From assembly GCF_023053635.1 (NCBI RefSeq), contig NC_086184.1:12942379-13006378 (forward strand): a stretch of DNA of 64,000 bases. Direction: 5' to 3'. Below are positions 1-31,103 of the stretch, one piece after another. The stretch is from Elgaria multicarinata webbii (taxonomy: Eukaryota > Chordata > Lepidosauria > Squamata > Anguidae). The translations under genes and the position numbers were made by a program. A model generated the notes under the pieces. That model was not told where the DNA came from, searched no databases, and saw only the letters and a list, made by a program, of their open reading frames with translations. Every line of letters starts with the position of its first letter. The first letter of the stretch is position 1.

Positions 1-867
1 CTTGCCAGTACTTGCCTTGCCAGTAGCTTCAACGGCTTCACTTGCCAGTACTTGCCTTGCCAGTAGCTTCAACGGCTTCACTTGCCAGTACTTGCCTTGC
101 CAGTAGCTTCAATGGCTTCACTTGCCAGTACTTTACCTGCCAGTAGCTTCAACGGCTTCACTTGCCAGTACTTGCCTTGCCAGTAGTTTCAACGGCTTCA
201 CTTGCCAGTACTTGCCTTGCCAGTAGCTTCAACGGCTTCACTTGCCAGTACTTGCCTTGCCAGTAGCTTCAACGGCTTCACTTGCCAGTACTTGCCTTGC
301 CAGTAGCTTCAACGGCTTCACTTGCCAGTACTTGCCTTGCCAGTAGCTTCAATGGCTTCACTTACCAGTACTTTACCTGCCAGTAGCTTCAACGGCTTCA
401 CTTGCCAGTACTTGCCTTGCCAGTAGTTTCAACGGCTTCACTTGCCAGTACATTACCTGCCAGTAGCTTCACCGGCTTCACTTGCCAGTACTTGCCTTGC
501 CAGTAGCTTCAACGGCTTCACTTGCCAGTACTTGCCTTGCCAGTAGCTTCAACGGCTTCACTTGCCAGTACTTGCCTTGCCAGTAGCTTCAACGGCTTCA
601 CTTGCCAGTACTTGCCTTGCCAGTAGCTTCAACGGCTTCACTTGCCAGTACTTGCCTTGCCAGTAGCTTCACCGGCTTCACTTGCCAGGACTTGCCTTGC
701 CAGTAGCTTCAATGGCTTCACTTGCCAGGACTTGCCTTGCCAGTAGCTTCACCGGCTTCACTTGCCAGTACTTGCCTTGCCAGTAGCTTCAACGGCTTCA
801 CTTGCCAGTACTTGCGTTGCCAGTAGCTTCAACGGCTTCACCTGCCAATATTTCAGCTGCCAGTAGA
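1..867. repeat. 40-bp minisatellite, block 1
   Basis: About 21 head-to-tail copies of a 40-bp unit fill this block from the window edge. The unit carries TTGCCAGTA twice, spaced 18 and 22 bp apart, and the segment AGCTTCAACGGCTTCAC once, so it is itself an imperfect dimer of ~20 bp. Copies differ by only one or a few bases (mostly AACGG/AATGG/ACCGG and CTTGCC/TTTACC), so the block is fairly homogeneous. The period is not a multiple of three, so the open frames that cross it are not coding. The array continues past the left edge. Confidence 0.97.
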
Positions 868-1552
868 TTTGTCGGCTACTGTTACAGGCACGCAAAGCTG
901 TTGGAGCTACTGGGTACTGGAAGGGCATGGACCTGCCAGTAGGGTTGTGCACTGCTCTGGATCCGAATCTCAAATCCGATCGAGATTGAGGTGATTTGGA
1001 CCTCTTTTAAGCAGACCTGAGGCAGATCGGGTCGGTCCAAATCGTTGCTAGGTGTATCCGGTCGCTCCGAATCGATTCAGATCAATTCGGAAATGCAGAC
1101 TTTTTTTTCAAGGACTACACGTAGGAATTTACAAAAAACCCATTAATCTCTTATTTTTTAAGGTAAAGACATGAAATTTGTCAGTATAACAGCACAAGTA
1201 GGGCTTTAGGTTGGCAAAATTTGAAGCACATCCGGTCATATCCTGATCTCTATATGATTTCCCCTTCAACCGCTCCTCTCCCCGTTTACAAAAATTAAGT
1301 ATTTTAAAAGACATATCCTTGGTTCCAACCCTTGCCCTTGGCTTTTTTTGACCTGCCAATAGTTTCACCGGCTTCACAAAGGGGATCACTTTGCTCTAGT
1401 GAAAATCACACATTTATTTCAAATTGCCCTGAAGAAGGACATCAATAGTCTGAAACACATTGGCAATGAATAAATATTTTTGAAGATATATCCTGGGCTC
1501 CACCCCTTGCCCTTGGTTTTCCTCCTTTTTTCTTTTGGGTTTTCTGCTCTTT
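868..1552. repeat. Satellite spacer, copy 1
   Basis: A ~690-bp non-tandem segment between minisatellite blocks. It contains a stretch rich in CCGAATC/GATCCGAATC words (about 955-1090), an A/T-rich middle, and the phrase CTGAAGAAGG followed by GTCTGAAACAC (about 1430-1465). It is nearly identical to 2464-3153 and more loosely matched at 5206-5700. No coding capacity was recognised. Confidence 0.9.
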
Positions 1553-2463
1553 TTGCTGGCTTCACTTGCCAGTACCTTCCCTGCCAGTATTTTAATGGCT
1601 TTGCTTGCCAGTATTTCAGCTGCCAGTAGCTTCACTGGCTTCACCTGCCAGTACTTACCTTGCCAGTAGCTTCAACGGCTTCACTTGCCAGTACCTTCCC
1701 TGCCAGTAGCTTCAACGGCTTCACTTGCCAGTACCTTCCCTGCCAGTAGCTTCAACGGCTTTACTTACCAGTATCTTCCCTTCCAGAAGCTTCTATGGCT
1801 TCGCCTGCCAGTACTCGACTTGCCAGTAGCTTCAATGGCTTCATTTGCCAGTACTTGCCTTGCCAGTAGCTTCAACGGCTTCACTTGCCAGTACTTGCGT
1901 TGCCAGTAGCTTCAACGGCTTCACTTGCCAGTACTTTACCTGCCAGTAGCTTCAACGTCTTCACTTGACAGTACTTGCCTTGCCAGTAGCTTCAATGGCT
2001 TCACTTGCCAGTACTTGCCTTGCCAGTAGCTTCAACGGCTTCACTTGCCAGTACTTGCCTTGCCAGTAGCTTCAACGGCTTCACTTGCCAGTACTTGCCT
2101 TGCCAGTAGCTTCAACGGCTTCACTTGCCTGTACCTTACCTGCCAGTAGCTTCACTGGCTTCACTTGCCAGTACTTGCCTTACCAGTAGCTTCACCGGCT
2201 TCACCTGCCAGTACTTGCCTTGCCAGTAGCTACAACGGCTTCACTTGCCAGTACCTTCCCTGCCAGTAGCTTCAACGGCTTCACTTACTAGTATCTTTCC
2301 TTCCAGTAGCTTCTATGGCTTTGCCTGCCAGTACTTGACTTGCCAGTAGCTTCAATGGCTTCACTTGCCAGTACTTGACTTGCCAGTAGCTTCAACGGCT
2401 TGACTTACCAGTAATTGCCTTGCCAGTAGCTTCAACAGCTTCACCTGCCAGTATTTCAGCTTC
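1553..2463. repeat. 40-bp minisatellite, block 2
   Basis: About 23 copies of the same 40-bp unit as block 1, more diverged than block 1 and with variants ending in CCTTCCCTGCCAGTAGC. It is followed by a second copy of the spacer. Confidence 0.95.
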
Positions 2464-3153
2464 CATTAGATTTGTCGGCTACTGTTACAGACACGTAAAG
2501 CTGTTGGAGCTACTGGGTACTGGTAGGGCATGGACCTGCCAGTAGGGTTGTGCACTGCTCTGGATCTGAATCTCAAATCCGATCCAGATCGGGGTGATTT
2601 GGACCTCTTTCAAGCAGATCTCAGGCAGATCGGGTCTGTCCAAATCGTTGCTAGGTGTATCCGGTCGCTCCGAATCGATTCAGATCAATTCGGAAATTCA
2701 GACTTATTTTCAAGGACTACACGTAGGAATTTACAAAAAACCCATTAATCTCTTATTTTTTAAGGTAAAGACATGAAATTTGTCAGTATAACAGCAGAAG
2801 TAGGGCTTTAGGTTGGTAAAATTTGAAGCACATCCGGTCATATCCTGATCTTTATATGATTTCCCTTTCAACCGTTCCTCTCCCCGTTTACAAAAATTAA
2901 ATATTTTAAAAGACATATCCTTGGTTCCAACCCTTGCCCTTGGCTTTTTTTGACCTGCCAATAGTTTCACCGGCTTCACAAAGGGGATCACTTTGCTCTA
3001 GTGAAAATCACACATTTATTTCAAATTGCCCTGAAGAAGGACATCAATAGTCTGAAACACATTGGCAATGAATAAATATTTTGTAAGATATATCCTGGGC
3101 TCCACCCCTTGCCCTTGGCTTTCCTCCCTTGTTCTTTTGGGTTTCCTGCTCTT
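2464..3153. repeat. Satellite spacer, copy 2
   Basis: Near-identical copy of the 868-1552 spacer, offset by about 1603 bp. Spacer plus tandem block therefore forms a larger repeated unit. Confidence 0.92.
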
Positions 3154-5205
3154 TTTGCTGGCTTCACTTGCCAGTACCTTCCCTGCCAGTTGCTTTAATG
3201 GCTTAATTTACCAGTACATTCCCTGACAGTAGCTCCAATTGCTTTGCCTGCCATTATTTCAGCTGCCAGTAGCTTCAATGGCTTCGCCTGCCAGTACGTG
3301 ACTTGCCAGTAGCTTCAACGGCTTCAATTGCCAGTACTTGCCTTGCCAGTAGCTTCAACGGCTTCACTTGACAGTAGTTGCCTTGCCAGTAGCTTCAACG
3401 GCTTCACTTGCCGGTACCTTCCCTGCCAGTAGCTTTACCGGCTTCACTTGCCAGTACTTGCCTTGCCAGTAGCTTTAACAGCTTCACCTGCCAGTATTTT
3501 AGCTGCAAGTAGATTTGCCGGCTTTTTGCTGGCTTCACCTGCCAGTACTTTCCCTGCCTGTAGCTTCAATGGCTTCGCCTGCCTGTACTTGCCTTGCCAG
3601 TAGCTTCAATGGCTTCACTTACCAGTACCTTCCCTGCTAGTAGCTTCAATGGCTTCACTTACCAGTATCTTCCCTGCCAGTAGCTTCAGTGGCTTCACTT
3701 GCCATTACTTGCCTTGCCAGTAGTTTCAACGGCTTCACTTGCTAGTACTTGCCTTGCCAGTAGATTCACCGGCTTCACTTGCCAGTCCCTTCCCTGCCAG
3801 TAGCTTCAACGGCTTAACTTACCAGTATCTTCCCTGCCAGTAGCTTCAATGGCTTCACTTGCCAGTACTTGCCTTGCCAGCAGCTTCTACAGCTTAACTT
3901 GCCAGTACCTTCCCTGCCAGTAGCTTCAACGGCTTCACTTATCAGTACATTCCCTGCCTGTAGCTTCAACGGCTTCACTTACCAGTATCTTCCCTGCCAG
4001 TAACTTCAATTGGTTTGCCTGCCCGTTCTTGCCTTGCCAGTAGCTTCAACGGCTTCACTTGCCAGTACTTGCCTTGCCAGTAGCTTTAACAGCTTCACCT
4101 GCCAGTATTTTAGCTGTAAGTAGATTTGCCGGCTTTTTGCTGGCTTCACCTGCCAGTACTTTCCCTGCCTGTAGCTTCAATGGCTTCGCCTGCCTGTACT
4201 TGCCTTGCCAGTAGCTTCAATGGCTTCACTTGCCAGTACCTTCCCTGCTAGTAGCTTCAATGGCTTCACTTACCAGTATCTTCCCTGCCAGTAGCTTCAG
4301 TGGCTTCACTTGCCATTACTTGCCTTGCCAGTAGTTTCAACGGCTTCACTTGCTAGTACTTGCCTTGCCAGTAGCTTCACCGGCTTCACTTGCCAGTACA
4401 TTTCCTGCCAGTAGCTTCAACGGCTTAACTTGCCAGTATCTTCCCTGCCAGTAGCTTCAACGGCTTCACTTGCCAGTACTTGCCTTGCCAGCAGCTTCTT
4501 CAGCTTAACTTGCCAGTACCTTCCCTGCCAGTAGCTTCAACGGCTTCACTTATCAGTACATTCCCTGCCTGTAGCTTCAACGGCTTCACTTACCAGTATC
4601 TTCCCTGCCAGTAACTTCAATTGGTTTGCCTGCCCGTTCTTGCCTTGCCAGTAGCTTCAACGGCTTCACTTGCCAGTACTTGCCTTGTCAGTAGCTTCAG
4701 TGGCTTCGCCTGCCAGTACTTGCCTTGACAGTAGCTTCAACGGCTTCACTTGTAGGTACCTTCCTGCCAGTAGCTTCAACGGCTTCACTTACCAGTACTT
4801 GCATTGCCTGTAGCTTCAACGGCTTCACTTGCAGGTACCTTCCTGCCAGTAGCTTCACCGGCTTCACTTGCCAGTTCTTGCGTTGCCAGTAGCTTCAACA
4901 GCTTAACTTGCCAGTACCTTCCCTGTCAGTAGCTGAAATTGCGTAATTTGCCAGTACCCTCCCTGACAGTAGCTCCAATGGCTTTACTTGCCAGTATTTC
5001 AGCTGCCAGTAGCTTCATCGGTTTCACTTGCCAGTACTTGCATTGCCAGTAGCTTTTACAGCTCTGCTCGCCAGTACCTTCCGTGCCAGTAGCTTCATCA
5101 GCTTCAGTTGCCAGTACTTGCCTTTCCAGTAGCTTCTGTGGCTTCACTTGCCAGTACTTGCCTTGCCAGTAGCATCAACAGCTTCACCTGCCAGTATTTC
5201 AGCTG
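3154..5205. repeat. Minisatellite block 3 with a ~611-bp higher-order repeat
   Basis: About 50 diverged 40-bp units. Within it the stretch starting AGCTTTAACAGCTTCACC at 3471 recurs at 4082, followed by the same succession of unit variants (including TTTTTGCTGGCTTCACC), so about 611 bp is duplicated in tandem as a higher-order repeat. Confidence 0.9.
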
Positions 5206-6480
5206 CAAGTAGCTTTGCCGACTACTGGTAAAGGCACGCAAAGCTGTTGAAGCTACTGGGTACTGGTAGGGCATGGACCTGCCAGTAGGGTTGTGCACTG
5301 CTCTGGATCCGAATCTCAAATCTGATCCTGATCGGGGTGATTTGGATTTCTCTAAAGCAGATCTGAGGCAGATTGGGTCGGTCCAAATCGATGCGAGGTG
5401 TATCCGGTCACTCCGAATCGATTCAGATCAATTCGGAAATTCAGATTTTTTTTCAAGGACTACACGTAGGAATTTACAAAAAAACCCATTAATCTCTGTT
5501 ATTTTTTAAAGTAAAGACATGAAATTTGTCAGTATAATCACACAAGTAGGGCGTTAGGTAGGCAAAGTTTGAAGCACATCAGTTTATACTCTGATGTTTA
5601 CATTATTTTCCCCTTAACTAGTCCTCTCCCCGTTTACAAAAATAATATATTTTCTAAGACATATCCTTGGTTCCACCCCTTGCCATTGGCCTTCCAGTAG
5701 CTTCACTGGCTTCGCCTGCCAGTACTTGACCTGCCAGTAGCTTCATCTGCCAGTACTTGAGCTGGCAAGATAAGCTGCTTGCAGGCAAAACTGCTTCTCC
5801 TGCTTTGCCTGCCAGTAGCTTCACCAGCTCTTATTTCAAATTGCTCTGAATAAGGACTTTAGTATTTTGAAATGCATTAGCAAAAAATAAATATTTTCTA
5901 AGATATATCCCTAATTCCACCCCTTGTCCTTGGCTCCCCCCCCTTTTTGCTATTCGAGATTTACTTCTCTTTTTGCTGACAGTAGCTTCACCAGCTTCAC
6001 CTGCCTGTACTTGACCTGCCAGTAGCTTCACTGGCTTCACAAAGGAGATCACTTTGTTCTAGTGAAAATCACACTTAATTTGAATTGCCCTGAAGAAGAA
6101 CTTTAATAGTCTGAAACGTGTTGGCAAAAAAAAAATATTTTCTAAGATATATCCTTGGTTTTACCCCTTGCCCTTGGCTCCCCCCCCCTTGTTATTTGGG
6201 GTTTCCTTATCTCTTTGCTTCCAGTAGCTTCACCAGCCAGTACTTCCCCAGCCTTTATAGTCTGAAACAGTTGGCAAAAAATAAATGTTTTCTAAGATAT
6301 ATCCTTAGTTCCACCACTTGTCTTTTTTCCCCTTGCTGTTTGGGGTTTCCTTCTCCTTTATCCTGCCAGTAGCTTCACCGGCTTCGATTGCCAGCAGCTT
6401 TGCCTGAAGGTAGCTTCTCCTGCTTCACATTGTAGCAATTTCTACGGCTTCACCTGCCAGCAGATTGTTCAGCTGGCTGG
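5206..6480. repeat. Spacer copy 3 and degenerate right edge of the satellite
   Basis: Starts as a third, more diverged spacer copy (CCGAATC-rich part about 5300-5440), then breaks up into single 40-bp-type units and partial repeats of the phrase CTGAAGAAG ... GTCTGAAAC ... AATAAATATTTTCTAAG (around 5846, 6090 and 6255). Divergence rises to the right, as expected at the edge of an array. Ends in isolated TGCCAGCAG units near 6460. Confidence 0.85.
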
Positions 6481-6546
6481 GGAAGCTGCTGAAGCTACAT
6501 GCAGCTCTTTTGTTTAGGGAAGGTCTATGTGTAGTATATTACTGTG

Positions 6547-6722
6547 TTCAAACCTGCCTAAAGCTGCAATCCTGTGCACACTTACAAGGGGGTAAACCCC
6601 ACTGCAAACAATGAAGGTTCAGAGAAAACGTGCCTAAGATCACAGTGCAAATTGTATAACATTTGTCTGATTGTAGAACTGACATTTCCTGCCAACTAGA
6701 GGGTCTAATGGAGCAAACAGAG
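6547..6722 (+). repeat. Dispersed ~176-bp repeat, copy 1
   Basis: About 90% matched to 19968-20143, from TTCAAACCTGC to AGAGGGTCTAA. It includes the common squamate phrase GCTGCAATCCTGTGCACACT. It is probably a non-autonomous DNA element; no terminal repeats were resolved. Confidence 0.7.
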
Positions 6723-8714
6723 ACAAGATATATCTAAAACAACTTTGAGCAATCAACCATAAACATAAGCCAAATCCAGGTCTTGCTACCAATTGCCTGA
6801 GAAAAGAGAAAGGCGTTAACCTGGGGCTGAAAACGTTGGAGCTAGGCAGGCTTCATCGGGGAGATCATTCCTGAATTATGGGGCCACCACCGATAAGATG
6901 CCCCTGGAGGGAGAGGGAAAGATGAGAGTCAGATTGACTTACCCCAAGGTACCTGCAAAACCTGCCTCTGGGCTGGTATTTCATCCATATTCTATCCACT
7001 GGGCTGAGCAAGCTCTCACATCTTTTTAACCAAGCTCCTATCGCAACTTCTTATGCATCTCCAAGTTAACAAAAGGGGAGACATAACATGAAGGGATCTC
7101 TTTAGGGACTTCAGTTCAGACACTTCAGCATCTTCCATCCTGCACTGCTACCCTTATCAGCGTTTCAGGAAGTGAGCTGTAGGAATACAGATAACAGCCG
7201 GGACTTGGAGATAAGAAAGTGACTGAAATGCCTGGTCTAGTGGCAGATAAGGCGGGGTGCCTATTCCGGCAGGCCCCCACGAGGTTTTGATTCTTCGTGC
7301 GGTTCAAAGCGGCAGGCTGCCCTGGTGATTTGCCCAACAAGGCCAATGGGGTAGGAAAAATGGGAACCGTGCATCAAGGATCTTCGTTGCATAAGAACCT
7401 TTGTTTGAGCATGGGAGGATCTTGTGTCTCTGATTACGTAAAGAAGTTCGCGGTAAGGGATTATCATCGTTATTAACATTATCATTATTATTACTATTAC
7501 TGTTATTATTATTTTCTTTCATTTTAAAATCTACTTTTATGTAAACAATCATTTTCTGCGTGCTGTTTCAGAGACGCTTATTATTGCTGTTGTTTATGTT
7601 GCTTATTTAGTTTTGTAGTGTTGTGCTGTGCCTGTGTGGTGCGTTCCTTTTCTTCCCCTTTTGGTTCTATGTTGTGATTTTATTAGAATGCACACCTTTG
7701 TGGCAGGGATGTGCTGTTTTATCCTTCATCCGTACAGTGCCATATATTGATGGTGCTATATAAAGAACTAATAATAATAATAATTCTGGTGGTAGGTAGG
7801 CCCAAAATATGGGGATATTTCAGATTAAAGGTCTTGTTGCCAGTATCTAAATTCTCAGAAGCATTTCAAGCATCTAGAATGGAAGAAAAGCCATGCAAAA
7901 GTGGAGGAACTGCCAAGCTGGAATTTGGGGGAATGGGGTTGCGGTCGAGGAAGAAGTCCTGGCCGGATTTGGCTTGCATGCTGAAGGGTCAACACCCCCG
8001 TTGTAAGGGGTCAGAACAAGATAACAGACATGCTGTGCTCTGAACGCCGGACAGCTAAGTCTTCTTGCTGAGTGCTGTGTATGCTTCTGCCTCACCCGCT
8101 CAATCTGTTACTGATGCCTGCCTTACTGTTATTGTTGGACCGCTAACTCCAAATGCCTTTTTTCCGCAACCGATAAATTATTCTTGTACGTGCGAATGAC
8201 GTCAAATGAAAATGTCACGGAGATCTCGGTTGGCGGAGGAGCATGCCAGAGAGCACACGCCGAGATTAATTGCAGTGGGAGATCCCAGGTGTCAAAGGGA
8301 CATTGATCTGAAAGTTCACTTGGGGAGTTTCCACCACCCCCTCCCTGACGTTAGCAAGAGGGCGGCCAGTCGGTTGTGGAAAGAGGCTCCTTAGGAAAAG
8401 GCTCCCGTTAGAGGTAATGCAAGGAGGATGCCGATTTTGTGCCTGAAAGATGTACTGGAGAGCAAGAGGCAAATGGAACACAGAGGCCCGGATTACCTGC
8501 GCGGCACGCCAAGCCAGCTGCCCGGGAACACCTCTTCACAGTGCTGTTTTAGGGGGGCTGGTAAGCATTGCTGTCTTAGCTTGGGCTAAACGGGGGTGTT
8601 CTGCCCGGCGATAAATTTGGATGCTGAAGCTCAACGATGTTGGAATCCAATGCATGTCAAACCGCGCTACTAATTCTCTTTGAAACAAACTGCAAAGACG
8701 GTGAATTGGCAGGG
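6723..8714. other. Gene-free intergenic stretch
   Basis: No exon was recognised. It holds a LINE-derived piece around 6835-6935 (GGGAGATCATTCCTGAATTA), an ATT-rich low-complexity run near 7475-7520, and a LINE/SINE-type tail at about 7738-7790 (GGTGCTATATAAAGAAC then AAT repeats). Short open frames here show no family resemblance. Confidence 0.6.
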
Positions 8715-9010
8715 TCTTTTCCAGGGGAGGTGAACCTCAGGCCTCCGCAGGCAAAATCTAACCCCCCCACCCCTGGGTTCTGTACCCGGCCATAACTCCT
8801 TTCCCTTATGGATGCATGGTGTTTCAGCTTTTGCAGTTATTTCCCAGTTCTAAAAGGTTGAAATGCCTCTCCCAAGGCTTGATTGATGGCAATAAGAGCT
8901 GGTATTTTTGTCCCCGCCTCTTTGGCCCCGCCCACTCTGGAATGCGGGCCCCGAGGGCGTCTCTGAAATTGAATTCAGCCCTCAGGCTGAAAGAGCGTTG
9001 ACACATGCCT
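8715..9010. mobile_element. Short non-autonomous DNA element, GTTGAAATGCCTCTC family
   Basis: Contains the signature AAAAGGTTGAAATGCCTCTC, then GGTATTTTTG, TTGGCCCCGCCCA and an end resembling TTCAGCCCTCAGGCTGAAAG. The same ordered signature recurs near 25738-25930, 54838-55125 and 62603-62930. Starts and ends with GGGAACCTCAGG-like and complementary sequence in the best copy, typical of hAT-like MITEs; the family name is inferred. Confidence 0.65.
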
Positions 9011-9544
9011 GGTCTATACTGAGACCATCAGAAAAGCTACTGCTGATTAGAGCAAAGATCCATAAAATCGAATCCCTGGCTGCATCCAGCCAGATGCCAT
9101 CAGGAAGCCCTCCAGCTGTGCATGAAAAAAATAGTTCTGTGAACTCTGACAAAATAAGCATTCGACACCCTAAAAAATCAAATTTCCCAACCTTTGTAAA
9201 AAATGTAAACTTTCTTTTGTGTGTGCATAATTTCTCTTGTTTTGCATAATTTATTTTGCTTATTTTGTGCTGTATAGGGTTTGCAGTGTTTATTCTGCAT
9301 CTAATAATTATGGGGAGAGATGTGGACAGGGTTACATTGAGTGCTGTTGATGGACTCATTTCCTGTCCTAAACCCTGGACGTATTACCCAGTCATCCCTC
9401 TTGCTTCTGAGATTTTGCCTGACATGCTTTGGAAGAGTGCAAGCAACACTCTTTAGAGAACCCCTTTCCTCCCCATTTCCTGCTTTCTCCAGAACAGACT
9501 GTCTGCTTTCCCCATCCACTGAGGGTGCACAGGATGGTTTATTT
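9011..9544. other. Intergenic, nothing recognised
   Basis: A/T-rich unique-looking sequence with short open frames in both strands that match no known family. Confidence 0.5.
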
Positions 9545-9665
9545 TTCTTGAATAAACCACCTTGAGAACCCATGGTTAGTTGTTGGGTTGTCCAGGGTGG
9601 TTAGCAAGCCACACTGCAAGGTTAACAAGCCACCCTTCAGAAAATGTCCTGGATTTAGACAATTT
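9545..9665. mobile_element. MITE fragment, AACCCATGG family
   Basis: Shares AGAACCCATGG, TTAACAAGCC and CAGAAAATGTCCTGG in order with 39057-39345, where the surrounding inverted repeat is complete. Confidence 0.6.
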
Positions 9666-9935
9666 GTTCAACAACAACAACAATTTGTTGCAGTCAATAG
9701 ACCATTCCAACAAAAGTTACGTACAGAAACACTTAGCAAACAGTTAGCTATTGAAAAGACAAGTAATCATAGAGGATCTAATGGAAATGGCCAAGTTCAA
9801 AAACTTGGCCACTTGCTCGGTGATTGATTTGTCTGTGTTCCGAAGTAATAGGAGCATTAAGAATTCAGTTGGGTGACTAGGAAAAGGTTGTAAAATGGGG
9901 TTCAGAAGATCATTCCTAGCCCCTTGATAAAATCT

Positions 9936-10130
9936 TCAGGACAGTATCACGTGTGATATGGTTTCCACCTCGGTATTTTTGCAGGGGCAGCATCTGTAGA
10001 GCAGTGGGATTTTGTTGTATCGGCCATCTAAAAGTTTAGAGGGAAGGACGTTAAGTCTGGCTAGTGAGAATGCTCTCCTGTATTTGGGAATTGTTAACCA
10101 GTGCATGGAATGCTGTAACAGCAATGAAGA
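9936..10130 (-). mobile_element. LINE C-terminal fragment
   Basis: The minus strand reads YRRAFSLARLNVLPSKLL followed by a Cys-x-Cys and an ETISHV segment, the pattern of the C-terminal region after the reverse transcriptase in several vertebrate non-LTR retrotransposons. Only about 60 codons remain. The clade is not certain. Confidence 0.6.
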
Positions 10131-10339
10131 TCAGATGGAGTTACTCAGAGAGGTGGTGATGAACACATGAGGACAACTTGTCCAAAGGCCAGCCACAACC
10201 TGGAGCTGACACTAATCACAAGGGGCCATCTTTGGTGACATCCTCATAGCCCAAAACAAACAAACAAACATGCACTCAGGCCCTTATTGTGCTCCTGCTT
10301 GTGAGGAATGCCCATCTTGATAATATATCAAATTGTTTT

Positions 10340-10492
10340 AAACTGTGCATGTTAAAAACTTTAGACGATGTTTTAGGATCATCTAATGTTTGTATAATGT
10401 TGTGGTTTGTAATTTTTGTTAATTGCTGTGAACTGCCCAGAGAGCTTTGGCTATTGGGCATTATAGAAATGAAATAAATAATAATGAATAAT
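10340..10492 (+). mobile_element. L2-like LINE 3' end
   Basis: Ends with GAACTGCCCAGAGAGCTTTG, then GGCTATTGGGCATTATAGAA and AATAAATAATAATG. This 3' tail recurs in either orientation at about 13560, 17692, 28580, 30706, 35620 and 61518, and at 35330-35700 it follows recognisable LINE sequence. Confidence 0.75.
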
Positions 10493-11473
10493 ATCAACAA
10501 TATCAACAGTAATATACACAGTACAGAAGTAAGGCAAGCCATTCTGCATAACCACAATTGTAGCATCTACAATGTGAACCCAGACATAAAAGAGAAAAAC
10601 CTTGGGCATTTCAGCAAATATCATTAGAGCTAACTCCCTCCAGAAAGTAATTGATAAGAAAACCACAGTGTCTGAACAGTAAATCCTTTTTTCCTGGGGT
10701 TGGGGTTGGGGCGCCTGTTGGATTAATGATTTTGCTGTTAATTGTGGAAACAATTTTGACATGCCATTCTGTGGATTTCTATTTTTTTTTTAAAAAAACT
10801 GTTGGCTCTCTTGAAACCACAGAAAGAATTTAGCTTGAGTTGTTTCAGTTGACAAAGGCATGCTGGCGCTAGATATATGGTTCATATCATTGTCATTACG
10901 TTCTATTTTTAAACCCCAACTGCCAGCCAACTTGAAGCACGGATGGCATACGCGTCGGCCCTTGAGCGTGTATTTCTATTCGACAATATTGCCTTTTTTC
11001 AGGCCTCACCGTCATATCCCCAATTCAATTTTATGCTTTTTTTTTTACTTATGACAAAAAAGAAGTCAGTCTTCTCAATTAAGTAGAAACAACCCACCAC
11101 CACCAAATTCTAACTTTCTTCTTCTGTGCGGATGTCCGCTATACAATCGTTGCCAATTCTTCAGATGCTTGGTTATCAACAGCCTCTCAAGGAAAGAATT
11201 TTAAATGGTCCTGTGACGTCAAGGAGACCAGCAGTGTGTGTGAGAGAAGGGTGGGAGACCAGAGCCTTAAACCCACTGCCAAGTTATAAGCATGCAGGTA
11301 ACAAAACAGATAATACAAAATGAAGAACATTTTGCATAGCAGCTAATAGCTGATGTGCACCCAGAGTGTTCTAGAATTTCCCCTTCATTCCAAAGTGAGA
11401 TGGGATTTCGAAGCACTCGCCTCTAATTTCAACAAGTAGCAGGCAGCCAATTTAAAACTCTTTTCGCATCAGA
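10493..11473 (+). other. Region upstream of the MYLK3 start codon
   Basis: Presumed promoter and 5' UTR of MYLK3. The transcription start could not be placed and an upstream non-coding exon is possible. No CpG enrichment is seen, as expected for a tissue-restricted gene. A MEF2-like site lies at 10903-10912. Confidence 0.4.
10903..10912 (+). promoter_or_regulatory. MEF2-like site upstream of MYLK3
   Basis: CTATTTTTAA fits the MEF2 consensus YTAWWWWTAR and lies about 560 bp upstream of the MYLK3 ATG. MYLK3 is expressed in heart muscle, where MEF2 is active, but a 10-bp match alone is weak evidence. Confidence 0.25.

Positions 11474-31103
<19,630 letters not shown>

Noticed and set aside
1-2464. 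Regular direct repeats resembling a CRISPR array
   Set aside because: The repeats are contiguous, with no unique spacers, and this is vertebrate DNA.
1-5320. Several 70-85 codon open frames on both strands in the satellite (YWQVKPLKLLA / LASSFNGFTCQYL types)
   Set aside because: They are translations of the 40-bp unit. The period is not a multiple of three, so the peptide repeats only every 120 bp, and nothing supports splicing or a start.
7711-8043. 110-codon open frame upstream of MYLK3
   Set aside because: No family resemblance, overlaps an open frame on the other strand, and begins in a LINE/SINE tail.
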